Source: RGIG4708 sp045633845
GTDB lineage: Bacteria; Bacillota; Clostridia; UMGS1810
Direction of reading: 5' to 3'
DNA length: 16,240 nt
NCBI GenBank assembly: GCA_045633845.1
Contig: JAZQZC010000006.1
Location: 1 to 16,240, forward strand
Part shown: piece after piece, positions 6,519 through 13,360 of the stretch
Layout of the letters: each line of letters starts with the position of its first letter
How positions within the stretch are numbered: position 1 is the stretch's first letter
Program-made: the position numbers and the translations under genes
Notes under the pieces: model-generated
What the model was told of the DNA's origin: nothing
What the model saw: the letters and a program-made list of their open reading frames with translations, nothing else
Databases searched by the model: none

Positions 6519-8170
6519 AAAACTCAAAAAGCAAAGGCATCAAATGGATTGCCCAAAATGCTGGCTTTGCCTTGGTACCTGTAATTGTGCTTTCCCTTTT
6601 GGGAGCAGTTATGTCTTTTGTGGCTATGTCTTTCGCCTTTGCCTCCAAAAATGTTCTCGACGTTGCAACGGGAGCGTCAAATGACACAATGGCAAGTGCA
6701 ATTATTCCTCTTTGTGTGCTGATTGCTTCCTATATTATTATACATATTGTGTATTCGGTAGTTGATGTGAAGCTGAGCTGCACAATTACAAACAGGCTTG
6801 CAAACGACCTTTACAAAAAAATACTGTCGCGCAAGCTTGCTGACATTGCAAAATTTCACTCGGGCGACCTGGTCAATAGGCTCAACGGAGATGTATCTGT
6901 TGTAACCGCAGGAATAATGGGAATAGTGCCCACTTTGGTTCAGCTCACCGCAAGAGTTGTGTTCAGCTTTGGCGCACTGTATCTGCTCGACCGCAACTTT
7001 GCCCTTTTGTGCATAGTAATACTGCCATTTGTAACGGTAGCAGGCAGAATATACGGCAAACGGATGAAAGGACTGCACAAAAAAAGCAGAGCTGCAAGCG
7101 GAAAGGTTTTTTCGTATATGCAGGAGGGCATACAAAATCTTCTTATTATAAAGACATTTGTAAAAGAAGCTGCCTCGGCAAAAAAGCTTTCTGATTTGCA
7201 GGATATCTCTATGCGGCTCAATGTCAAGGCAGGTATAATCAGTATGGTTGCAAACCTGTTATTTTTTGCAGTGATGACCTTTGGCTACTACTGTGCCCTG
7301 GTGTGGTGCGCATACAAAATATCAATTGGTATAATGACAGTGGGTACTCTTACTGCGGTACTCCAACTGTTCGACCAGCTGCAGACTCCCTTTGGTGAGT
7401 TTTCGTCTGTTATTCCTCAGTACTACAGAACTATGGCAAGTGTTGAGCGCATACAGGAGGTTGAAAATATCACTCCCGACGAGTATGGCGAGCAGCAGCT
7501 GTGCAAAGATTTTTCTTCATTACATATAAGTAACATTTCGTTTGGCTATGGTGACAATTGTGTGCTGCGCAGTGCAAATGCTCAAATACCCGCTGGTCAG
7601 ATGACTGTTATCGGCGGTGAATCGGGCACAGGCAAAAGCACACTTATAAAACTTATTATGGGTGTTCTTGATGCTGATTGCGGCGACATCTATTTTCAAA
7701 ATCAAAATGGCAGCAAGTTGCAGTGCGGCGCAAACACGAGAGCAAACTTTGCGTATGTGCCCCAGGGCAATATGATACTCAGCGGCACTGTAAGGAGCAA
7801 TATAGGCTTTTACAGTGATGATGTCAGCGAGGATGATATTATACAAAGTGCCAAGGATGCTTGTATATACGATTACATAATGTCTTTGCCCGACGGCTTT
7901 GACACAATGCTCGGCGAGGGCGGAGCGGGCCTCAGCGAGGGGCAGGTACAGCGCCTTGCCATTGCAAGAGCCCTTTGCACAGACGCAAGGGTATTAATGC
8001 TTGACGAAGCCACATCTGCTCTTGACTCTCAGACAGAGCAGGATGTACTTTTAAACATAAAAAAACGCAGTGGACTTACATCAATAGTAATCAGCCACCG
8101 CAAATGTGCATTTGATGTTGCGGACAATGTGATTAATATACAAGGGTGTCAAATTGTACAAAAAAGCTAA
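6506..8170 (+). CDS. ABC exporter, fused membrane and ATPase domains
   Basis: Predicted 554 aa. TTG at 6506 is chosen because GGGAGG (6492-6497) lies 8 nt upstream; the in-frame GTG at 6497 overlaps that site. It overlaps the peptidase gene by 13 bp, which suggests translational coupling. The N-terminal half has about six membrane segments (first at ~20-47) and typical exporter coupling sequence (FHSGDLVNRLNGDV). The ATPase half is complete: Walker A GGESGTGKS (370-378), Q-loop VPQ (Q419), signature LSEGQ (476-480), Walker B VLMLDE (496-501) and H-loop H531. There is no N-terminal C39 peptidase domain, so leader removal would need a separate protease, consistent with the adjacent S26 peptidase. 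It is probably a homodimeric exporter of the peptides encoded downstream; a lipid or drug exporter of the same class is the alternative. Confidence 0.92.
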   Translation: MDKIKNSKSKGIKWIAQNAGFALVPVIVLSLLGAVMSFVAMSFAFASKNVLDVATGASNDTMASAIIPLCVLIASYIIIHIVYSVVDVKLSCTITNRLANDLYKKILSRKLADIAKFHSGDLVNRLNGDVSVVTAGIMGIVPTLVQLTARVVFSFGALYLLDRNFALLCIVILPFVTVAGRIYGKRMKGLHKKSRAASGKVFSYMQEGIQNLLIIKTFVKEAASAKKLSDLQDISMRLNVKAGIISMVANLLFFAVMTFGYYCALVWCAYKISIGIMTVGTLTAVLQLFDQLQTPFGEFSSVIPQYYRTMASVERIQEVENITPDEYGEQQLCKDFSSLHISNISFGYGDNCVLRSANAQIPAGQMTVIGGESGTGKSTLIKLIMGVLDADCGDIYFQNQNGSKLQCGANTRANFAYVPQGNMILSGTVRSNIGFYSDDVSEDDIIQSAKDACIYDYIMSLPDGFDTMLGEGGAGLSEGQVQRLAIARALCTDARVLMLDEATSALDSQTEQDVLLNIKKRSGLTSIVISHRKCAFDVADNVINIQGCQIVQKS

Positions 8171-8226
8171 GATATTTTGTGCAAAAAAATAAACAGATTT
8201 TGTAAAAAAATTTTTTAATAAAGTGC

Positions 8227-8255
8227 TTGACATTAATTGGGTTTTTTGTTATAAT
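8227..8255 (+). promoter_or_regulatory. strong SigA promoter for secreted protein and peptides
   Basis: Consensus TTGACA at 8227-8232, 17-bp spacer, consensus TATAAT at 8250-8255, with TGT before the -10. It is the best promoter match in the window. The 8171-8226 stretch before it is AT-rich with no GC stem, so read-through from the ABC gene is also possible. Confidence 0.85.
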
Positions 8256-8289
8256 TCAATAAAGGATTAGATAAGGAGATGGATGTCTT

Positions 8290-9249
8290 ATGAAAAATTT
8301 ATTTAAAACTCTTATTACAGTTATTACTGTAGTATGCATGTTGGTTACATGCACAACAGCGTTTGCTGCTGCAACTGCTAACACAGTTACACAGTACCTT
8401 GGAGACACCAATGTAAAAGTTACATCAACAATCAGTGGTGTTGCTCCAGGTACAATGGTTACATATTTGGCAGGTGTAGATGGCAATGATGAAGGAACTA
8501 CACTTGATGCTTATGAAATTAAGTACATTAATCAGTACACATCAGATGGTAGTAATATCCCTGTTGAGTACAGCATTACAGGTGATGGCTGGACCGCTGG
8601 TACACAAATTACTGAAGTTAAATATGGTTCAAGTGATGTAGCTGTTGCTGGTGAACTTAACGCAGAAGACGCAACAAATGACGTATTCTATGATGATATT
8701 GACGTAGCAGTTACAGTTAATGGTGAAGCTGCTCCAAATGATTACACTAACTATGTAACAATTACACCTGCTAAAATTGGTAATGCTGACGAAGTAGATG
8801 TTGCATTTGCAGCCAATGCTGGTTACCAAATCACATCTATCAACATAAATAGTGTTGATGTAGGAACTTCAACATTAACTCACAAAGTTGCTTACGGTCA
8901 AAAAGTAGTTGTTGGTGTTGCGCCTGTAGGCACCGTAAAGGTTTATCTTTTAAATGCAGAAGCTACTGACGGTCTCAAAGTTTACGATTCAAAAACTGAT
9001 ATGGAGCTTTCAGTTGTAACAGGTGTTGGTTACTACACAGGTAGTGTTAAGGAAGTAGGAATCGACTTTGGTGATACAAATATTGATGGTGCGCATATTG
9101 ATGGTAAGTATGAAGCAGTTCTTGAAGATTCAAACGCTCAGGCTGGTTATTTTGCAGTACAGCTTGCTGGCGCAGATATGAAAGGTGTTGAAGCTACAGC
9201 AGCTTATGCTGTAGATGCTGACGGCACTGAACATATTTCGGCCAACTAA
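8290..9249 (+). CDS. secreted 319-aa protein of unknown function
   Basis: The ATG at 8290 follows AAGGAG (8273-8278) at 11 nt. An upstream ATG at 8279 opens a 4-codon frame that ends in an overlapping ATGA. Residues 1-26 form a Sec signal peptide (MKNLFK, hydrophobic core, TAFA cleavage); LVTC at 18-21 is not a good lipobox. The mature ~293 residues are rich in Val, Thr, Gly, Ala and Asp and alternate like beta-sandwich domains; AGYQITSININSVDV near 175-190 resembles bacterial Ig-like or repeat domains. There is no SLH repeat, sortase motif or catalytic motif that I can see. Codon usage matches the abundant SLH gene, and with the strongest promoter this suggests high expression. It is the first gene of an operon with the two small peptides. 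It could be a surface partner, carrier or immunity-like factor for them; its function is unknown. Confidence 0.8.
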   Translation: MKNLFKTLITVITVVCMLVTCTTAFAAATANTVTQYLGDTNVKVTSTISGVAPGTMVTYLAGVDGNDEGTTLDAYEIKYINQYTSDGSNIPVEYSITGDGWTAGTQITEVKYGSSDVAVAGELNAEDATNDVFYDDIDVAVTVNGEAAPNDYTNYVTITPAKIGNADEVDVAFAANAGYQITSININSVDVGTSTLTHKVAYGQKVVVGVAPVGTVKVYLLNAEATDGLKVYDSKTDMELSVVTGVGYYTGSVKEVGIDFGDTNIDGAHIDGKYEAVLEDSNAQAGYFAVQLAGADMKGVEATAAYAVDADGTEHISAN

Positions 9250-9292
9250 TAATTTAAGTTTGTGTGCAAAATAATTAATGGAGGTAATCGTT

Positions 9293-9475
9293 ATGAACAA
9301 ATATACAAAACCATCTGCACAGGTTGTAGAACTGTCTGTTAAAGAACCACTCAGTACTCTCTTTAAAAAAGAAAGAACATTTGGTTTCGGATCAAATTCT
9401 AAGACTTTAAACGTAAATCTTTACACTGCTAACAGTATTTCTAATGTTAAGTTAGAAAAGGCTAGCGAAGCTTAA
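9293..9475 (+). CDS. small peptide 1, candidate modified or exported peptide precursor
   Basis: Predicted 60 aa. The ATG at 9293 lies 8 nt after GGAGG (9280-9284); an earlier in-frame ATG at 9278 overlaps that site. The N-terminus MNKYTKPSAQVVELSVKEPL has the Y-x-K-P...V-x-E pattern resembling leaders recognised by PqqD-type proteins in lasso-like loci. A basic middle (KKER) and a C-terminal segment NSKTLNVNLYTANSISNV follow. There is no Sec signal, no cysteine and no membrane segment. It is 43 bp after the secreted-protein gene and 25 bp before its paralogue. I infer a leader of about 21 residues bound by the PqqD-like protein; no modification can be predicted. A small non-RiPP secreted or regulatory protein is the alternative. 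Confidence 0.75.
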   Translation: MNKYTKPSAQVVELSVKEPLSTLFKKERTFGFGSNSKTLNVNLYTANSISNVKLEKASEA

Positions 9476-9500
9476 TTAAGGAATTGGTGGGTTGGAATTA

Positions 9501-9689
9501 ATGAAAAATTATATTAAACCAACTGCAAATGTTATTGAAATGGCAGTGAGAGAGTGTTTAAGCGCAGGTCCCAGAAGGGTTAGAGTACGCACATATTCAA
9601 TTAATGGTAACTCAAAGGATATACAGACTAACTTATATACTTCTTCAAGTATTTCAAAAGTTAGGTTTTCTGATGAAGGACAGTCTTAA
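9501..9689 (+). CDS. small peptide 2, paralogue of peptide 1
   Basis: Predicted 62 aa from ATG 9501; the ribosome binding site is weak (GGTGGG, 9486-9491), so translation may depend on the upstream gene. It matches peptide 1 at 11 of 21 positions at the N-terminus (MKNYIKPTANVIEMAVRECL) and at 11 of 20 in the C-terminal segment (NSKDIQTNLYTSSSISKV). The middle differs and is strongly basic (GPRRVRVR). It has one cysteine (C19), in the putative leader. The conserved C-terminal LYT-x-x-SIS element is rich in Ser and Thr, which could matter given the HprK-like kinase downstream. A terminator closes the operon 21 bp after the stop. It is a candidate substrate of the PqqD-like, S26 and ABC proteins by context and leader type; no function is proven. 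Confidence 0.75.
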   Translation: MKNYIKPTANVIEMAVRECLSAGPRRVRVRTYSINGNSKDIQTNLYTSSSISKVRFSDEGQS

Positions 9690-9710
9690 ACATAATATTA
9701 ATAACATTTC

Positions 9711-9739
9711 AAAGTCCCGACAATATGTCGGGACTTTTT
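9711..9739 (+). terminator. intrinsic terminator after the peptide pair
   Basis: AAAGTCCCGACA (9711-9722) pairs with TGTCGGGACTTT (9726-9737) as a perfect 12-bp stem with a 3-nt loop and a T-run. It separates the peptide operon from the kinase gene. Confidence 0.9.
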
Positions 9740-9808
9740 GGTATGTTCTTTGTAAATACGGCTCTTTGTAAATAGTTGGCGTCAAAATTGAATAATGGAA
9801 TTTTTGTG

Positions 9809-9838
9809 GTGGTTGCAGATTTATGCAGCCGCTTTTTT
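9809..9838 (+). terminator. second terminator-like hairpin
   Basis: GTGGTTGCA (9809-9817) pairs with TGCAGCCGC (9824-9832) with two G-T wobbles, followed by TTTTTT. It may back up the terminator at 9711-9739. Between the two, an 11-bp CTTTGTAAATA direct repeat is the only other feature I see. Confidence 0.6.
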
Positions 9839-9893
9839 ACGTTTGATTTATGTAGCTAATTTTTGCTAATATGCAAAAAAATGCAATTAACAG

Positions 9894-9922
9894 TTGAATT
9901 ATTAATAAAAATTTGATATTAT
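9894..9922 (+). promoter_or_regulatory. SigA promoter of the kinase-SLH operon
   Basis: TTGAAT at 9894-9899, 17-bp spacer, TATTAT at 9917-9922, with TGA before the -10. The leader would be about 47 nt. The kinase can therefore be transcribed separately from the peptides. Confidence 0.6.
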
Positions 9923-9975
9923 ATAAATAGATAACTATTTGATTAAACATATTTATTTGGTGGCAGGTGATGTGA

Positions 9976-10857
9976 TTGTATAAATATAAAATAGCGGATA
10001 TGATTGTTGAATTGACAGGTACAATTGACGATACCGTTATATCAAAATGCAACCCATACAAATGCTCCGATAATGAAGTGACACAAATCAAAATCAATGT
10101 ACAACTGTGCAATGAGCGTTTTGATACTCCCGATGCTGATGCTACATATGGCAGTGGTGAGGAATTCTGGTATTATGACGGTGACCATCTGTATGAGCTT
10201 TTGTTCCCCGATGATAATACAAAATTTCTTGTCAAAATAGATTACTACAATAATGGAAAAACCATTGACGTATATTTGTTTGATGCTAAAAAGTACTATG
10301 GCTTTGATGATACATATTATCTTTCAAATACACTGTCTATACTTTTTCATTATGTTGCTGTGGCAAACAACAGGCTTGTGTTGCATTCCTCCTCTGTTGC
10401 GGCAGACGGGTACGGAGTTGCCTTTTCGGCAAATTCAGGAGTAGGCAAGTCCACCCACACCTCCCTTTGGATGAAGCACGTTAAGGATTGCATTTATATA
10501 AATGATGATACCCCTGTGCTTTACAAAAAAGATGGCACAGTGTATATCTTCGGTACTCCCTTTGCTGGTTCTACGGGTATAAATACCAACATTGCGGTGC
10601 CTTTAAAAGCAATTGTATTTTTAAGACGCGGCGAGGTCAATACCATTGAGAGGCTCGACACACCAACTGCACTCCGACTTATGATGGGGCAGCTTGTGCA
10701 GCCGTCGGCAGGTGATTACTTTGACACAATGCTTTCAACCTTGTCGGGCATACTTGAATCTGTTCCTGTATATGAGCTTGCTTGTAATATGGAATATGAT
10801 GCAGTAAAAACATCCTATGAGGGTATTTTTAATAAACCATTAAATAAATCTAATTAA
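9976..10857 (+). CDS. HprK-like P-loop kinase
   Basis: Predicted 293 aa. The start is TTG 9976, 6 nt after AGGTG (9965-9969); an ATG at 10000 would lack a ribosome binding site. The N-terminal ~130 residues are unassigned. The C-terminal half has HPr kinase/PEP-carboxykinase-like motifs: LVLHSSSVAADG (134-145), P-loop SANSGVGKST (151-160), INDDTPVL (175-182, with D177 and D178) and GTPFAGSTG (193-201). Such short HprK homologues accompany PqqD-type proteins in several peptide gene clusters. In paeninodin-type lasso loci the homologue phosphorylates the precursor's C-terminal serine. Here a peptide substrate is plausible from location and from the Ser/Thr-rich peptide ends, but not demonstrated. 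It is too divergent from true HprK to assume HPr as substrate. The SLH gene follows after 15 bp. Confidence 0.85.
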   Translation: MYKYKIADMIVELTGTIDDTVISKCNPYKCSDNEVTQIKINVQLCNERFDTPDADATYGSGEEFWYYDGDHLYELLFPDDNTKFLVKIDYYNNGKTIDVYLFDAKKYYGFDDTYYLSNTLSILFHYVAVANNRLVLHSSSVAADGYGVAFSANSGVGKSTHTSLWMKHVKDCIYINDDTPVLYKKDGTVYIFGTPFAGSTGINTNIAVPLKAIVFLRRGEVNTIERLDTPTALRLMMGQLVQPSAGDYFDTMLSTLSGILESVPVYELACNMEYDAVKTSYEGIFNKPLNKSN

Positions 10858-10872
10858 AGCGAGGTACAAAAA

Positions 10873-12519
10873 GTGAAAAAATTATTATCTTTATGCTTAA
10901 TTGCAGCCATTATAGCTACAATGGCTCCTGCAGCATTTGCAGCAACAACTTTTTCCGATATTAACAGCGGCCACTGGGCATACAGTGCAGTTGCACGCCT
11001 TGTGGAAGAGGGCACAATCAATGGCTTTCCTGACGGAACCTTTCGACCCAATGCTACTGTTTCACGTGCGGAATTTGTAAAAATGATTGGCAAAACATCA
11101 ACTGTCACAACAGATGTATATTCTGATGTTAAGCCGGGCAGCTGGTATTATGATTACGTTATGGCTTCGGGATTAAAACCGTTGTCAGCAGGCGTTTTTG
11201 CTCCCGACACCGCTATTATGCGCGGTAATGTAGCAGAGCTTCTCTGGTCACGCAACGGCTCGTCAACTTCAGAGCGTGCACCTTATATGATAGAAAAGCA
11301 GTATACAAATTCTGATGCAGCTGCATGGGTTTACAACAAAGGCATTATGGTTGGTGACGACTACATAGACCTCCGCCTTGATGAATCACTCACCAGAGCC
11401 GAGGCTGCTGTGCTTATTATCAGAGCGAGAGAAAATACAAGCAATCCAACAACAGATTTTATATCAAAAATTGATGACAAAGTGTACAAAACTGTATACG
11501 ATGCAGTTGGTATGTATGATATCAAAGCATATAGCCCGAACGCAACATTTACAAATGGTGAAATTGCAAATATTGCACTCAGACTTGCAACAGGTAATCA
11601 TCAGGTATTGTATAATAACTTTTCTATACCAAAAACAGATTTTGAGCACGAATACGCAGAACCTCTTGCTGTATACGGCAAATATTGCATAGGTGAAGAT
11701 AAAATTACTCTTGATTATCTTAACAAAACTGCAACTGTGTCTGATGCAATGACCGCTGTGTCATTTGCTCTTGCACGCTGCTCTACAGTTGCCCTTGATT
11801 TTGGCGAAAAAGATAATTATTACAAGGACGCAACACCTGCAAATGAAACTTCAAACAAGCTTTTGACAATGGCAAACAAATACAATATTATTCTGTATGC
11901 TGATGGTAGCATAAAGGGCAGCGAGCCTGTTACCGCAAAGCAGCTTGCGTGTATGATTATGCAGGCTGATGCAATCAGCGGCTTTAACAGAAGCAATATT
12001 TATGGCATTGGCAAATCATTTGCATCACATTCTATAAGAAAGAGCCTTGCTGCATACCCTGCTTGTGCGGAGGATTATGCGGTAATTCTTGAGGATATTG
12101 ATAACGAAATTTACGCAGCTCCATACATTATATATGATGATTCTAACGAAACATTTGGTATACCAAAATACTCAACACAATATACCAGAGATTTTGAAGA
12201 GATTTACACAACCATGGTTGACCAGATTGCAAATTCACTTGGACGCGAAGGATACAATGTAAGTATAGAATTTTTTCCAAGTATGGTTGCAAACAATGGC
12301 GACGGATACACATATCGTGTTAAAATTTTTGTAAAAGCTAAGCCCAATGGTGCTAAATTCAGCGATTTGCTCCCGATTGCCGAAGATATTCAGGACTTTG
12401 AACTTAAAAAGCATATGACAATCTGGGCAGACCTGGAGACAGGCGGCAAGCTCAATGGTGTGTACTTTACTCCCGAAAATGCTGCCTTCAATCAGGTTAT
12501 CAAAACCATATTGCCGTAA
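10873..12519 (+). CDS. SLH-domain surface protein downstream of the kinase
   Basis: Predicted 548 aa from GTG 10873, with a GCGAGGT ribosome binding site. Residues 1-23 are a Sec signal peptide (AAFA cleavage). Three SLH repeats lie at about 27-72 (FSDINSGHWAYSAVARL, FRPNATVSRAEFVK), 82-125 and 143-185 (LDESLTRAEAAVLI). More degenerate SLH-like stretches appear near 207-240 (YSPNATFTNGEIANIALRLA) and 350-390. The C-terminal ~130 residues look like a separate alpha/beta domain (TRDFEEIYTTMVDQIA and following) without an enzyme motif I recognise. SLH repeats bind wall polymer, so the protein should sit on the cell surface. Cotranscription with the kinase ties it loosely to the peptide locus. 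Its codon usage is less biased than that of the 976-aa SLH protein, suggesting lower expression. Confidence 0.88.
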   Translation: MKKLLSLCLIAAIIATMAPAAFAATTFSDINSGHWAYSAVARLVEEGTINGFPDGTFRPNATVSRAEFVKMIGKTSTVTTDVYSDVKPGSWYYDYVMASGLKPLSAGVFAPDTAIMRGNVAELLWSRNGSSTSERAPYMIEKQYTNSDAAAWVYNKGIMVGDDYIDLRLDESLTRAEAAVLIIRARENTSNPTTDFISKIDDKVYKTVYDAVGMYDIKAYSPNATFTNGEIANIALRLATGNHQVLYNNFSIPKTDFEHEYAEPLAVYGKYCIGEDKITLDYLNKTATVSDAMTAVSFALARCSTVALDFGEKDNYYKDATPANETSNKLLTMANKYNIILYADGSIKGSEPVTAKQLACMIMQADAISGFNRSNIYGIGKSFASHSIRKSLAAYPACAEDYAVILEDIDNEIYAAPYIIYDDSNETFGIPKYSTQYTRDFEEIYTTMVDQIANSLGREGYNVSIEFFPSMVANNGDGYTYRVKIFVKAKPNGAKFSDLLPIAEDIQDFELKKHMTIWADLETGGKLNGVYFTPENAAFNQVIKTILP

Positions 12520-12543
12520 TAAACAACCAACATGGAACAAAAA

Positions 12544-12595
12544 GCCTTCCCCTTGAGGGGAAGGTGTCAGCTTTAGCTGACGGATGAGGTGGGAA
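12544..12595. repeat. short intergenic palindromic repeat (double hairpin)
   Basis: Two adjacent hairpins: CCTTCCCC/GGGGAAGG (12545-12552, 12557-12564, loop TTGA) and GTCAGC/GCTGAC (12566-12571, 12576-12581, loop TTTA), followed by GGATGAGGTGGGAAG. From memory, this type of sequence is a widespread intergenic repeat in Clostridia. It lies 24 bp after the SLH stop and may also act as a transcription end. The rest of the 12520-12729 stretch is AT-rich and shows nothing else. Confidence 0.75.
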
Positions 12596-12729
12596 GCAGA
12601 ATGGTTTGCATTGTTGCAAAACACCCGCAAACACAGTAAATATCAGTATTTGTGCCATTTTCTTGCATAAACACCAAAAAAATTGTATCATCTTCTAAAA
12701 AATGCTTGTAAATTTGTACAAAATAACTA

Positions 12730-12758
12730 TTGCAAGCCTTGAAAATATTTGATATAAT
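12730..12758 (+). promoter_or_regulatory. SigA promoter of the HU gene
   Basis: TTGCAA at 12730-12735, 17-bp spacer, TATAAT at 12753-12758, with TGA before the -10. The leader is about 30 nt and includes AGGAGGT at 12780-12786. Confidence 0.8.
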
Positions 12759-12795
12759 ATCCATATACCAAAAAATATTAGGAGGTAGTTTTATA

Positions 12796-13068
12796 ATGAA
12801 TAAAACAGAATTAATCGCAAAAATTGCTGATAAAGCAGAATTGAGCAAAAAAGATGCTGAAAAAGCACTCAACGCTTTTGTTGAAAGCGTAACCGAAGGT
12901 CTTAAAGCAGGCGACAAAATCGCTCTCGTAGGCTTTGGTACATTCGAAACAAAGAAAAGAGCTGCTCGCAAAGGCAAAAACCCACAGACAGGTGCAGTTA
13001 TCGATATCCCTGCAGCTACAGTTCCTGCTTTCAAAGTTGGTAAAGGTCTTAAAGACGCTGTTAAATAA
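12796..13068 (+). CDS. hup: DNA-binding protein HU
   Basis: Predicted 90 aa, the standard HU length. The ATG at 12796 follows AGGAGGT by 9 nt; the open frame extends upstream but has no signal there. The sequence MNKTELIAKIADKAELSKKD, VGFGTFETKKRAARKGKNPQTG and VPAFKVGKGLKDAV matches HU end to end. It includes the helix-turn-helix dimer core (1-40) and the beta-arm with the conserved NPQTG whose proline kinks DNA. HU homodimers bend and compact the chromosome. The gene is monocistronic, between its own promoter and terminator. IHF is less likely in this lineage. Confidence 0.97.
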   Translation: MNKTELIAKIADKAELSKKDAEKALNAFVESVTEGLKAGDKIALVGFGTFETKKRAARKGKNPQTGAVIDIPAATVPAFKVGKGLKDAVK

Positions 13069-13078
13069 TTCAACATAT

Positions 13079-13109
13079 AAAAAGTCGTACCGCATAGGTA
13101 CGACTTTTT
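13079..13109 (+). terminator. intrinsic terminator of the HU gene
   Basis: Perfect 13-bp stem AAAAAGTCGTACC (13079-13091) and GGTACGACTTTTT (13097-13109), 5-nt loop. The symmetric A and T runs mean it could also stop transcription arriving from spoIVA on the other strand. Confidence 0.95.
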
Positions 13110-13120
13110 GTTTTTTAAAA

Positions 13121-13345
13121 GGGTGACAATAGTGACAATCGGGGATGTTCGTAGGTGACAGTGCAAGAGGTGTGTCCTCGCTTGTTGTGCGAACGCAAAA
13201 GATTCATTTTTGAGACGGCGGGTGACAGTGGGGAAGTTCCTTTGCAAAAGGTGCGTCCCCATCTGTCAGCGGTTAGTTTTTATTTGTTCACACAACAAGC
13301 GAGGACACACCTCTTGCGAGGAATGTCCCCGTTGTCATGCGAACA
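13121..13345. repeat. composite palindromic repeat A (between HU and spoIVA)
   Basis: Contains a 32-bp inverted repeat (13163-13194 and 13286-13317, 31 of 32 matching), a central 47-48-bp hairpin unit (13222-13268: GTGACAGTGGGGA ... TCCCCATCTGTCA) and a right arm (13300-13339) that is identical over 40 bp to repeats B and C. Its left end is more degenerate than in B and C. It carries no gene; open frames through it are artefacts. It lies between convergent genes. Confidence 0.85.
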
Positions 13346-13360
13346 TCCACATCTTTCACA

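Noticed and set aside
8279..8293. 4-codon upstream frame (ATG to an overlapping TGA) before the secreted protein
   Set aside because: Its ATG directly abuts the AAGGAG site with no spacing, so initiation there is unlikely.
5721..10857. Canonical lasso peptide cluster
   Set aside because: PqqD-like, ABC and HprK-like genes fit, but there is no B2 protease or asparagine-synthetase-like cyclase in the window, and the peptides lack an obvious core with a Gly start and an Asp or Glu at ring position 7-9.
12601..12729. Search for a small gene or RNA between the palindromic repeat and the HU promoter
   Set aside because: Only AT-rich sequence with a weak TTTGCA/TGCAAA hairpin; no ribosome binding site with a convincing frame.
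12573..13262. 229-aa minus-strand open frame over the HU gene
   Set aside because: Antisense to HU and its terminator, starts in repeat A; a chance frame.
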